Position numbers and translations under genes: made by a program
NCBI GenBank assembly: GCA_027625915.1
Contig: JANTQA010000012.1
Coordinates: 14,656,501-14,720,500 of the forward strand
Origin: Anaeramoeba flamelloides
Taxonomy: Eukaryota > Metamonada > Anaeramoebidae
DNA length: 64,000 nt
Reading direction: 5' to 3'
The notes under the pieces: model-generated
Seen by the model: the letters and a program-made list of their open reading frames with translations, nothing else
Told to the model about the DNA's origin: nothing
Database searches by the model: none
Part shown: piece by piece, positions 1 through 11,661 of the stretch
How the letters are laid out: every line of letters begins with the position of its first letter
Position numbering within the stretch: the first letter of the stretch is position 1

Positions 1-470
1 GACAAAATAGAATCTCCACAAGGAGAAGAAAGGTTGAAATTAAAAAGATATGTAAAATTAGATAATTTCCAGACACCTTTTGGGAAAAACAAACTTGTTT
101 ATACTGGAAATTATCAAACAAGTCTATTCAAAACCAAAACATTGTTCAAATGGTTTAAATATATATACACACAGATGGAAAGCTGGGAGTGAACTCCAAG
201 AGATGTTCATGATGATGGAAAAAAAATTGATAGCATCGATCACTTCATATGGGGAAGCCACAAGATATGAAAACCCCGAGAAAACAATGGAAAAAAGGAA
301 CTCAAAAAAATCAAAGATTTTAAGATTGTTGGTAGTCAAAGAAAATACAGATGAATTGCTGTCCGAAAATGAACATAAAAGAAATTTATGGCGTTACTAG
401 AGAATATTTTCTGGATAATATTACTCAACATGCTATAGAGAAAAAAGATCTTAAATTCAAATGATTCTAG
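1..470 (+). other. Unidentified coding-like relic at left edge
   Basis: This stretch is less biased in base composition than the DNA around it and reads as protein-like sequence on the plus strand in more than one frame, with no single long frame. The longest piece is at 80-400, rich in Lys, Glu and Met. I recognise no family. It could be a worn mobile-element gene or a decayed host gene. If the PAK-like gene on the other strand continues leftward, this relic lies inside its intron. Confidence 0.3.
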
Positions 471-639
471 ATCAGATATCCCCACATATACATCGAAATT
501 CCAATCCCAATAACCCTAAACATTTTTCTTATCTATTTATAAATTCTTTATTTTTCTTTTTTTCTTCATTTGTTTTTATTCTTTATTTGATTTTAGGAAA
601 GTAAATTAAGTTTAAATTGCTCATAATGATTGTAATATC

Positions 640-765
640 CACTCTTTACTGTGTTTATTCACCCTTTGAATTAGAAGTTATGAATTTAACTAATTCAAAA
701 TTCTCTCATCAACAGATAAAGTGTTTTTTTTTTTTAACCTAGGAATCCTTAACAATAAATTCATT
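640..765. repeat. Short dispersed repeat also seen near 14.34-14.48 kb
   Basis: The stretch around 640-765 resembles 14335-14475, sharing CTTTGAATTAGAA, a TCTTCAACAGAT-like block and ACAATAAAT in the same order. No terminal repeats are visible. The rest of 766-1880 is AT-rich with a small inverted repeat (1187-1225 against 1282-1320) and a short direct repeat containing CCTGTTTGATTTAAAT near 1232 and 1418. I see no gene there. Confidence 0.4.
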
Positions 766-1835
766 GGACTAAAAATTTTTTGTCATTTTTTTGGAATTTA
801 TCAGTGCCCTGTGATTATTTTACCATTATCAACAAAAAAAAAAATTTATACTTGAAAGATTTAATACCGATTCAATACTATTTGTTGAAAAATAAATTGA
901 ACAAAATTTTAATTAAACTTTCCAAAAGTATTTTCAAGTCTAAACATTTTAAATTTTAAAACATAAAACAAGAATCACTTAAAATATTCATTTCCCTTTG
1001 AGAGAATTGGGGCTTTATGGATTTATTTTAATTATTGAGTTTTGATTATTTTGGAAAGCTGAATGAAAAATTTGATCCATTTATTTTGCAATTAATAGTA
1101 GTACCTATTTCGAAATTTTGAAATTTAATTTTCAAATTTCACAAATATTCTCTGAAAAAGACAATCGAATATTATTGTAAAGACATTTTCAAAAAGCAAA
1201 AACGAAAACTTTTAATAATTCATCCTAAAAATCCTGTTTGATTTAAATTGTTCTTTTGAAGTTGTTGAAACTTTTTCTGGATTATTAATAAAAGTTTTGG
1301 ATTTCGCTTTTTGAAAAGGAAAATCAACTCAAAAAACCCTTTAATTAGAAACAAGAATTTAGAATTCCTTTTACAAAATATTGTGATAAAAAAGTTTGGA
1401 AGAAAGTCCTAAAATTCCTGTTTGATTTAAATTTCTCTACTGGGGTTTGTTGGTTGTTTTAAAAATACTTTTGAATGCTTTTTAGACACAGTTTTTTTAA
1501 AATTACCCCAAAAGCATTCTTTTAAAAAAAAAGCGGAAAAATGGCATTAGGCTTTGCTTTTCGACTTACACAAGAAGTGAAGACGGAAAAAAGAAAACGG
1601 AAAAAGAAATCTGTAATTCACACAAAAAGGTTTATAGTTTTGTATTAGTAAACTGATTTATATAACATTCAAAACCAAAAAGGTATTTTATAAACAAGTG
1701 GATTTATTTGAAATGGGCTTTTTAATCATTCGAGAAAAGTTGAGTACCATTCTTGAAAATGGGATAAATTTTATTTCTTGTTTTTCGTTTGGTAAAACAA
1801 ATAAAATTAAAAACTACAACAATTAATTATCGAAT

Positions 1836-1872
<37 letters not shown>

Positions 1873-1883
1873 AAAAAACTTAC

Positions 1884-2158
1884 TTAAGGTCCTCTTAACA
1901 TTGGTTGTTTGTGATTGGTTTTTTTCTTCTTCTGTTAATTGTTGTCCCTTAATTGTTGATTGGTCTTGAAACTTTAAGACATCTAGCACAGTTTCCGAGT
2001 TTTCAAGGACTTCTTCTTTAGTGATACCAGATTGTTTAATTCTCTGTTCCCATTCTTCAGGTAAACCCTATTTTAGTGATTTGTTTTTTTTTTTTCAGAA
2101 AGAAAAGGGATCAGAGATTTTTGTTTGTTTATTTTAATAAAAAAGAAAATAAGTAAAG

Positions 2159-2193
<35 letters not shown>

Positions 2194-2569
2194 GCTAAAG
2201 GAGGTTAGAACAAAAATTTACAGTAAAGCCAGTTTCAGAATTAAAATCAACATGGATATTATGTTTGAAATTATAAGGAAGACTAATGTCCATTTTGTCT
2301 TTTTTTCTTAAGACTACTGCATTTTTTTGGTAACAGAATTTTTTAGAGATTAAAAAAAAATTTAAGGATTTTAATATTTTTTGGGGTAAATGGTGTTAGG
2401 TTGTATATTCCAAAATTGGTGGGTTTTGTTGTGTTTTTGTTTTATTAATTTTTTGTAATAAAGAGAAGGTTTTTTTGGAAATTAATTTTTTGTGAGGCGG
2501 ATTTTTACCTTTTTTAATCCCAACCATAAAACCTTTTTTTTGTTGTTTGTTATTTTTTTGATTGCTCAT
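1884..2569 (-). CDS. PAK-like protein, 5' exons with CRIB/p21-binding domain (incomplete)
   Basis: Three short exons join in phase: 2569-2509 (ATG in an AAAATG context, donor GTAAAAAT), 2316-2222 (acceptor ATGCAG, donor GTAAAT) and 2067-1884 (acceptor AAATAG, donor GTAAGT). They encode 113 residues plus one base. The second exon carries a CRIB motif (ISLPYNF then HNIHVDF). The third continues with GLPEEW, SGITKEEVLEN and VLDVLKF, the hallmark autoregulatory segment after the CRIB of PAK kinases. PAKs bind GTP-loaded Rac/Cdc42 and are released from autoinhibition. The N-terminus is basic (about 40 residues). The kinase domain is not visible. It must lie left of base 1 or in exons I cannot see, so the next intron is about 1.9 kb or more. 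A CRIB protein without a kinase is possible. Confidence 0.8.
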
Positions 2570-2769
2570 TTTGGTTTTTTGAGTCAAAGATAATGGATTG
2601 TCAAAAAGTATAAATATAATTAAGATAGAAAAAATGAGATTCTTTATTCGAAGAATTTTGATTTTTTGATTCACACGAAACAAATATCGATAAGCTGGTG
2701 ATAGTGCAGTTAATTTCTTGTTTTCAAACAGTCTTTGTTGGATTGATATTATTTTTGAAAATTAATTGA

Positions 2770-3290
2770 TAAAAGCGGAATATAAATATTTGTTAGAATG
2801 TTGTTTTTCTTTGGAATAATTTTTTGGATGCACAAAGCAATTGACTTCAAGATCTTGGAAAAAAAATAACAGTTCCAAGTGATCTTATTGTTCTTCAATG
2901 TTATTTTTTTGAGATAAATTTTAAGGAGGGTATTGATCTTTTCAAAAAGATTTAAAATGACAAGCTTGATCTGAGGTTAGAATATGTTAATTTTATCAAC
3001 CCTGAATACTCTAATTTATAAATTCAATTTTGACAACCTAATTGAAAAACTGTTCTTATTTTAGGTTAAGGATATACAATACTATTATCAATAAATAAAA
3101 GTGAAAATTTCGAGTTACACAAAACTATTATTCGAATAATCTTGTTAACTTTTTATAATAAAGTTAATGTATATTATCATCAAAATCCCCAAAATTCAAA
3201 AAATTGAAACTATTGTATTTATTGTTGTTTTCAATCCTATAGTTTTTAAGAGTGTATTAAAAAAAGGAATTTTCCCATATAAAAAAAATT
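2770..3290. other. Gene-free upstream region of PAK-like gene
   Basis: AT-rich sequence between the PAK-like start and the first repeat cluster. I see no ORF, splice-framed exon or RNA gene. Confidence 0.5.
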
Positions 3291-3540
3291 TTTTTTATAA
3301 CATCTCATTAACAATTTAAAAAGAAAATTTCCTTTTACATGATGATTTTTTAAATAATTTTTTGAAAAATATTCTTGTAACAGAGGCTTATATCAATATT
3401 AAATATTTTATAACAAATATTTATATAATAAAAGTTGTTATTATAAAATAAACCAACATAATAAACGTTATAACACCTTTACAACACTTTTATATCATGA
3501 TATAAAAACTGTTTTTATTAGGGTTTATCATGGGAAAAAC
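3290..3540. repeat. Dispersed repeat rich in TTATAA motifs
   Basis: Contains several TTATAAC / GTTATAA units and the string AACGTTATAACACCTTTAC. The reverse complement of this block resembles 36365-36520 (shared GTAAAGGTGTTATAA and ACGTTTA), so the two are inverted copies of one repeat. No clear ends. Confidence 0.45.
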
Positions 3541-3553
3541 AATTTTTAAATTA

Positions 3554-3951
3554 CAGCTGTTCCAAGGCTACTGTGAAAATTTATCAATATTAAATTTTGA
3601 TGTTGATATAGATTTTTAAATCGAAGAATATGTGAATAAGAAAGCTTATATTGAAAATATTCTTTCATAAATGAGTTGATATGCAAAATATTTTTCTAAT
3701 GTGATCGAAAAATAAATTCATTTTTTAGAGGAGATTTTATGTCGTTTCTTAATGAATTTTTGATGTTTAGAGTCATTTTTGGTTCTGAAGATTTATTTTT
3801 GAAAATCAGAAAAAATTCCTGAATATTGGCTCATTTAGGAATTTTTTTTTTCAATATTAGCTTTATTATTCTAATATTGAACTTTTTGGAAATTTATATC
3901 AACATCAAAATTTGATATTGATAAAATTTCACGGTAGCCTTGGATTGACTG
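3554..3951. mobile_element. 398-bp Tc1/mariner-type MITE
   Basis: The ends form terminal inverted repeats of about 60 bp with a few mismatches (left CAGCTGTTCCAAGGCTAC, right end reversed CAGTCAATCCAAGGCTAC). TA flanks both ends (3552-3553 and 3952-3953). A CAG start with TA duplication is typical of Tc1/mariner non-autonomous elements. There is no ORF. I found no second copy in the window. Confidence 0.65.
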
Positions 3952-3997
3952 TATGTTAAAAAATTATTCTAGTTTAATTATGCTCGGAGATATTTAA

Positions 3998-4235
3998 AAT
4001 ATTAGCCAGTCAAAGGAGCTAAGTTATAAATGAGTAAATTATCTGTGTATAAATGGTTTATATATATATTAGAAGAAAAATTTATAATTTTTGATTGTGA
4101 AAATTGGAATCAATTTTTTCAAAGTTTTGTTTTTTTTTTCGATTTTTTTTTGATACCTAATTCTTTTTTTTATTTTTTTTTTATTATTGAAAGATTGATA
4201 CTCATTTTTAAAAATATACCATTCTAGTGTTATTG
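3998..4235 (+). mobile_element. Partial F4 element (left end only)
   Basis: Begins with CAGTCAAAGGAGC, the F4 terminal repeat, and continues with ATATTAGAAGAAAAATTT and GAAAATTGGAATC, matching the left 240 bp of the complete F4 copy at 39241-39955. It stops where an F3 fragment begins. Confidence 0.5.
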
Positions 4236-4239
4236 AAAC

Positions 4240-4510
4240 GACGGAAATGATGATTGAGTAATCATTTTGATTTATCTTGAAATGTTATTTGATAATAAAT
4301 GTTGCCTTGAGGATCTTTTTTAATTGTTGTAATTTCTTTTTTTTGATCTGATTTGCTTTAGACATTTAGGAATTTTTTGCCTTAACTTTTGAGATTAATT
4401 TTCAATTGGCTCATACTTTCATATTTCAGTGTCTCAATATTAACAAGTAGCCACTTGATCTTTTTCTTTTGTTATTCTTCTTCCCGATATAATGAAGATT
4501 TACTAAGGGA
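4240..4510 (+). mobile_element. Partial F3 element
   Basis: Resembles the right half of the F3 copy at 27688-28230: it shares TTTGCTTTA, the block ending CCACTTGATCTTTTTC, and the final GAAGATT. Older or more diverged than the other two copies. Confidence 0.45.
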
Positions 4511-4599
4511 AAAAATGGTTAAAAAAATTAAAAAAAAAATAAATACCCGATTCAAACATGAATATCCAAAAAATTTTATATTCTGTTAATCATGTTTTT

Positions 4600-6999
4600 C
4601 TTCACAAGTAGGCCATATATTAACTATTAAAACAAAAATTGATTTTTTTTTATCATTTTTTCTAATTTAATCCTATTATTAGTTTCAATGCTAAAAAAAA
4701 ATATTATTTTTGTTAAATGAACAAAAATTTGATTCTTTTGTTTTGTAAGAATAAAACAATTTACCTATTTTAAGAGATTTTTTGTCATTATTATTATTTA
4801 TTTTTGGTTGAATAATTTTAATATTGTTTTTTTTTACAAAAATCCATTAATTATTGTTTTAAAAAAACTACTAAAGTTTAAAAAAGATATTAGTCATTAT
4901 ATTAATTAACAGCGAAAATTTTTAAATACTGTAATTGATATATATCAATCTTAAAATTGTTTTTTTACTTGTGGAATTTATTTGATTTTAATTCTTCACT
5001 ATTTTTAAAGGAGAAATACAATTATTTTTTTATTAAAAGATTTTTCATTTATTTTTGTTACAATTTAAGTTATTTCCCCTCCATTATAAAAAAATTCAAC
5101 TGATAAAAAATTTTCCTTTACACTTGTATCCACTTTTCAAAGACAAAATTTGAACCAAATGTAAGACTACATAAAAAATCTCAAATAAAAGCATATCTTT
5201 TGGAATTTTTTTTCTACAAATTATTTTCCTCGAATCTGAATTTTTTTCGTTAACTTAGATTTTTTTGGGACTCAATTTTTGTTGAAAATTTGTATCTTAC
5301 AAAGGAAAGAATATCAATATTATGATGAAAAAAATTGTGTAATTTTGGAATGGATGTATTTTTTACAACCCACAGATATTTTTGTATCATTTCCTTAACA
5401 GAATTTTCAAATTCTATCTTTTCTATCTAATAAAAATAACAATAATAGATCTTTAAGAATTGAAAAAAGAAAAAAATAAAACTAAGGAAGTAGAAACATT
5501 TTTTTATTTTGAAAACTTTTAATTGCAACAACTTTAATGAAAAAAGTTTCTTTGAATGCACTTGTATATTGTAACCTTGAAACCAAACTACAATGTACTG
5601 TCCCATTTGTGAAAAGAAAATAATATCAAAGTAAACCAAAGTGAAATATAATTTTTCGATTTTTTTGAACATTTTTTTTGTGATTAAATTTTTGGTTTTA
5701 TTAAATTAGGTTTTGGATCTAGAAATGTATGCATAGGAACGATTAAAATTTATATAATTATAAAACAAAAAATAGACCTGAAAATGTGTATATTTAATAA
5801 CAAATCTTTTTAATTTGAAAACCAAAAACGTTAGATAATTTTTCCTAATAAATTTGTTGTAAAAAAGAATGAAAAAAAAAAAAATCTAAATAAATCTAAT
5901 TTATAGGATAATTATTTTTTATCTTATTAATCTGGATGAACCCAAACATTTTTTATATCTTGGAATTATTGCACCCTTACTATTTATGATTATTTTACAA
6001 AAGATTTTTTATAAATTTGCTTCCAATATTCAATTTTAAAATATTTTTATCGAACCAAGCCATAAAAAATTATATTATTCTAAAGATTCAAGTAAAATGA
6101 TTGAATTCATGAAATCAAAAAAAAAGCTACAAAATATTCAACACAAAAGAAAATAAAAATTTCAAAAAAATTTCAATCAGATTCAGAATTATTTTAAGTT
6201 TTCAATTAAATGTATTATAAATAATTTTCAAATCAAAAAAATACATCCAATAAATCTTTATTTCAGAAGAGAAATTTTTTGATAAAAATATCTATCTTCT
6301 GAATCAAATAAAAATAATTTGAATTAAATGAAAATATAATTTTACAATTCCTTTTGAAAATTTTGTTGAACTAGTAGTAATTTGTTTATCAAATATTTCA
6401 CTAACAAAAGAGTATTCAATGAAGATTAAAAAAAAAAACAATAAAAGAAGAAGTAATTGTATCAAAAATTATATATAAGATCAGAAATTTAGATTATTTA
6501 TTTTTATTGATCATTTTTAAAAAATTTGATTTCCATTTTTTAGTTGGTATGAAAATATCTTATACTAGGATATATATATGACACTCTCATATTTAGTAAA
6601 ACATTGAGGATTTGAGATATCCTTGTACATCCACTAGAAAGTTTTAAAAATCCCCATTATCTTGATCAAATCATGATATATTAAAAAATCGCAATAATTA
6701 TTTAAAAATCGTGGGGTAGTTGCGGAAAATTGTGATAATATGGCAAATTGTGATATTCAATAAAATCAAGATTATTATCTAAAAAATCTTAATAAAAAAA
6801 AATAAATCGAGATTAAAAAGTAATCGTGATATAATAGTTGATGGATCTTGAACTAATTAAAAAATATCTTTAAAAAGTAAAATTTTGTTTGATAAAAAAA
6901 TAGAGCCCCTATCTTGAAAAGAAAAGTTATTCTTATCAAAAACAACAAAAATGATTTTTATTCTATCATTCAATGCTATTTTCAAGGTTTTCATTGCAT
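4600..6999. other. Gene-free AT-rich region
   Basis: About 2.4 kb of low-complexity A/T sequence. Small frames such as 5427-5672 (minus) are Phe/Lys/Ile-rich with no recognisable motif. I see no gene, RNA or terminal repeat here. Confidence 0.5.
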
Positions 7000-7000
7000 T

Positions 7001-8633
7001 TAAGCTATTTCCAATAAAGTGGGGCAAATTTATTTAAAAATATATCTTTTAAACTCAATCCATATAAAAATTATTTAAATATCCAAAATCATCAACCAGA
7101 ATTTATAGATTTTTGATAATAATTCAATTTGTTTTCTTAGTATTATTGTATTACATAAATAAAAGATATTAAATTTTATGTTCTTGGTTTTATCTGATAG
7201 TTTTTTAATGTGTGAAAATTGGTGTTTTTTATTTTCTTTTTGATTGAAAAAACCATTTTCATACTTTTTTAATATCAACAAATTTTCAAATAAAATTGAA
7301 AACGTGTAACTTCATTTTATTGTTTAAAAAATATTTATACCTTATCCATATTTCCAGTTTTTATTGAAATTGGTGGTGCATTGTTTTCACCAAAAAAAGT
7401 TAACAATTTATTTTTTCATTTTTTGGAAATATATCAAGGAATCATATTCTGAAAGAAATATCTTAGTCATAGATTCAATTGTTATTAATAATAAACTTAA
7501 TTTGGTATTTTAAATTAAGAAATAATTTCAATAACAAAGATGATTTTTTAGTAAATGTAAAAAAAAAATGCCATAATTTTTTGGAAATAAACCCAATTCC
7601 AAAAATTAAGGCACACCTTCAAAATCAATTTAATTCCAAGAAAAGTGGTATTTGACTCTTAAATAGAAACATTAGATATTAACAATCAATGTAAATAATT
7701 TTAAAGTTAATTATTTATCATTTTTTTTTTTCATTATTTTTTGATTTTTGATTTTCAATAATTGTTTTGATTTTTTTTGGATTCTTTTTTTTTCAAAACT
7801 TTTCGACAATCTCAAAATCACTTTAAAATGAAATTTAAAAGTTACCTTTCTGATCACAAAAAAAAAAATTTTTTTTTTCTCTCAAAAAGAAAAAAGATTC
7901 TTTTTTTATCGAGAAAAAAATTTTTTGAAAAAAAATCATGAAATGGGGTGCTAGAGTACATGCCTACAAACAGACCTTATTATCATTAATGGAAGTGTGA
8001 ATACTGAATGTATTATTAATGATATTATCAAAAAAATCAAATGTAATTCAACTCGCTAATTCAGAATATGGTGAGTTGAAATGGATTTTCCAAAAGGATG
8101 GAGCTTGTCCACATACTTCAAAAAAAAACCCCAAACCTACTTAAATCGGGGATGTAATGTTCTGGACCCTTGACCCCCAATTCCACAAATTTAAATCCAA
8201 TTGGGAATTTATGGATACTAAACTGAAAAATTGTAACCAAAAAACGAAGAAGAATTTTTAAAATTTTCACTAATGTATGAAATACTTTGAGTTGGGAAAC
8301 CTAAGATAATTAGTAAACTCTATATTTAAAACGATAGATTTAGTTATCAAAAGACAAGTTGAATCTATTAATAGTTTTTATTAATTTTTCTTTCAATAAA
8401 AATGGATTTTTTTGGTAACCGTGTTCCAAAAAATAGGGGCACACTTTTTTTTTATTTTTTCTTTTTTATTTTTCGAATTGAATTTAAAATTTACTATAAA
8501 ATATATAAATAGTATTAATTAAATATTTTCCGGTATTTTATTATTTTAATGTTTAAGTATTATGTATTTTGGAGTATATTTTTATTAATTTAATTTTTTT
8601 TTATTTCCCAGTTTTGGAATTGAGTTTACCTTA
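7001..8633 (+). mobile_element. F1 MITE, interrupted by a mariner element
   Basis: F1 is a family of about 590 bp with ends TAAGATATTTCCAAAAAAG, TA target duplication and no ORF. This copy starts at 7001 (TAAGCTATTTCC) and reaches GGAAATA at 7583-7589. There a 1037-bp mariner element intervenes, and the F1 right end resumes as TACCTTA at 8627-8633. It is the same end as the uninterrupted copy at 31502-32089 (GGAAATACCTTA). Confidence 0.75.
7590..8626 (+). mobile_element. Decayed Tc1/mariner transposon nested in an F1 copy
   Basis: Terminal repeats: left AACCCAATTCCAAAA, right end reversed AACTCAATTCCAAAA, flanked by TA at 7588-7589 and 8627-8628. Between about 7940 and 8275 the plus strand reads as the C-terminal half of a mariner DDE transposase: a KWGA segment, then WIFQKDGA followed by PHTSK (second catalytic Asp region), then a diverged relic of the usual SPDLNPIENLWG block. 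The N-terminal half is not recognisable and the frame contains stops and shifts, so it is non-functional. At about 1.04 kb it is slightly short for a mariner (usually near 1.3 kb). Its ends match those of the F2 MITEs, suggesting it belongs to the lineage that mobilised F2. Confidence 0.75.
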
Positions 8634-9583
8634 TTTTAATTTGATTGACTAAAGGTTCCATCGATCTTTTACCTCAATAAAAGTAATAAAAAGGGTAAGT
8701 ACATACTTTCTCTATCAATCGTCGTTTTATAAATTGTTTTGAGTAAAAAGGCTTCTAAAATAACCAACCCTTAACGCATTTTTAAAGAATATGTTTGTGG
8801 ACTTGAACATTTTCAATATTTTCTTTAAAAGCTAAAAGGAGTTAGGATAACTTTTCAAAAGCTTTCACAATAACGGAGCCAGATTATCAAATATTATTAA
8901 GATTGTTTGGATATTTGCTATCTTTATCTTATTCTTCTTTTATCTATGTACTGGACAGAAAATACAACTCAAGTTTTGTTGGTTTTTTTTTGATCGATCA
9001 CTAATCATCAATAAAAAGGAAAATTTCTCTTTATTCTTTTTAACTATCATAACTTGTGATTGTAATAACTACATTTTAAAAACGCAACCATTTTATATTC
9101 AAGTATATTGTTGAAATGAATCATTATTAGTTTTATCTTAAAAGTCATAACAGATTTTACAAAATAAAAAAAATAAAAATTCTAATAAAATATTTTTTTT
9201 CTGCTCCGAACAGTCTCATGCTTTTACCAAAGTTTTTTTTGTTTTAAAACTTTTCAAGACTTGAAGACAATTCACAACACCCCTCAAACACTTTATAACA
9301 TTTTAAAGCCGAAAAGTGTTATAAAAGCCCCATGTCTTTATAAATTTAATGAAAATATTTTAAGGTGATTTTTGAAAAAATAATTTTCTTTTTCTCAAGA
9401 TTTTATTTTATTGTGATTTTATGACTTTTCCTAAGAAAAATTGGACTAACTACAATTTTTTTCAGATTATCACAAATTTATAGCAAATATCGTGATAATA
9501 CTTATTATCATCAAAAACGTTATTGATGTATTTTTAAAGAAATTTTATAATAATACAGTTTAGTATAAACAGTGGTCATCAAA

Positions 9584-9614
<31 letters not shown>

Positions 9615-10734
9615 CTTACTCCCTCCAAGAAAAAAAAAAGAAAAATCTAAGATCTCTACATTTATCAGTAACATTTGAAAGTTAGAATTAAAAGTTTCTT
9701 TTCAACGATGTATTCTATACCCCTAAGCACCTCAAATATATTCAAAACATTTCAAACAAAATTTTTAATTTTAAATGTTATGAAAGGATTATAAGATAAA
9801 GAATTTATAAACAATTATCTTAGAAAGAAAAATTTATAATTAAAAATTGTATAGTTTCTTAAAATAAAAAAAATAACTTCAAAAAAAGATTTCAACATTG
9901 GGAATTTTTTTTTGGTTATCGTGATTTTATTATTTTTTAATCCAAATTTTGTCAAAAAAAAACTTTTTTTTTTTTTTTTTTTGAAAAGTTTGTCTAGATA
10001 TCAAAAAATTCTTAGTTTTGATAATCAAAACCCATCATATTTTACTGGAATTTTTCCCGGTACATTTTGCACATCAAAATAGCCTAAAATACTTGATTAA
10101 ATAATTTATTCATTACAAAAGTTATTTTGACATCACAAGGAAAATTTGTTTTATCTACTGATCCCCCTTCAATAACAATATCTATATTTGATTAGAATAA
10201 TTTAAATATAAAAAAAATATAAATTAAAATTGAAAAAAAAATACTATTATTTTTTTTTTCATTGCAAAATTTTACATTTTTTTCAACAAGATTTTTTTTC
10301 AATTTTAAATGATTTGGTCAATATTTTGAGTCAGATAATAATTGATTTTTTTTTTTTAATTTTTACTATTTTTTAATTTTTGACTTTTTAAAATCTAGAT
10401 ATATAATAAACAATATTATTGAATTAGAGACCATAAATCAGAACTTATTTTTCAAGACCTGGATTAATTTCGATAGGAAAAATTCAAATTTCATTAAGAT
10501 ATTATTCAAAATTTTTACCAATATCAAAATTCAAAAAAAAAAAATTGGTTTCGAAGATTATCTTATTATCTTCGAATAATATTTAAAAGTTATTTTTTCA
10601 TTTTTTTTTTATATTTAGTGTTAATTATTTTATTGATTAAAAAGTTTATATTCTTTTAATTCGAATTTAATAAAAGAAATTATTATGCATTTTTTTTTTT
10701 ATTTTATTGTTTTTTAAGGAAATTTCTATTACTT
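8634..10734. other. Gene-poor AT-rich region with a (TA)n tract
   Basis: Low-complexity sequence with a TA microsatellite at about 9590-9614 and poly-T near 9963-9982. One plus-strand stretch (8854-9010, opening after a GTTAG acceptor-like site and ending in a stop) could be a 52-residue terminal exon, but it has no recognised motif. Otherwise nothing found. Confidence 0.4.
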
Positions 10735-11215
10735 AAATAAAATTTTTAGAAAATTAATCATATTAAATTTTTAATTTTGGCCTACAGAAATAAATTTCAT
10801 TTTTCTCTTTATTCAATATTTATTGAAATTTTTTCAGTAATTTATTTTTTTATAAATGTTTTTTATCATAAAATTAACAAAGCTTTTCGATAGTTATTAT
10901 TGATAAATCAATGTTTTGAGTTTTGAATTACTATTAATGTAATAAAATTTATCATTTAAAAAATTAAAATCAAAATATTTAAAAAAAATAGTAAAAATGA
11001 ATAATTATTATTTTTTTTCTCAATTTAAAAAAAAAAAAATCAATAACTTAACTACTTTATCTTTGAACTATTTTAACTTTTTATTATTATTCAAATCTGG
11101 ATTAAAGACAAATAAGAAAATAAATATATTAATACATCCATATCATTTTAATTTTTTTCTTTTAAACTTGATGAAATTTAGGCTAATCTGGGGTGCTAAG
11201 GGATATATTAATTAA
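10735..11215 (+). repeat. F8 dispersed repeat, copy 1
   Basis: About 480 bp aligned throughout with 43183-43682 in the same orientation: shared blocks include AATATTTATTGAAATTTT, TCAAATCTGGATT and AACTTGATGAAATTTAGG followed by TCTGGGGTG. No ORF of substance and no clear terminal repeats. An uncharacterised repeat family or MITE. Confidence 0.55.
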
Positions 11216-11661
11216 AAATTAATTTTGAAAAATTGTTGGGTATAAGGGAATTTAATAATCAAAATATCATAAAATCAAATTCTAAATTTTGATCTGATTT
11301 ACAATTTCAAAAATATATAACTCTGAAAATAATGAAAAAGTAAAAATTTGTAAAAAAAAAAAAGTAAAATATTCGAGGTTAACATACAATTGTTATTATT
11401 CTTTTTAATTTTGAGTTTTAAAATCCAGTACTTTTTTTAAAAAAATTTTGAAAAAATAAAAAATCCCAGAAAAATAAAATATATAATAATTTATTGATCT
11501 TCATATCATATTGATGAAAAGTTATCATTTAGAGAATCTTTGTGAATAATTTATTTTGAATTTTGTATATAAGAAGATAAATTATTAATACCACCAGTTC
11601 AATGATAAAAAAAAAAAAAGAACTTGAAATTTCATATATATATATATATATATATAGATAA

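Noticed and set aside
1541-1612. Small plus-strand ATG frame ending in RKRKKKS before a GTAATT donor
   Set aside because: Only 24 codons, antisense to the PAK intron, no partner exon.
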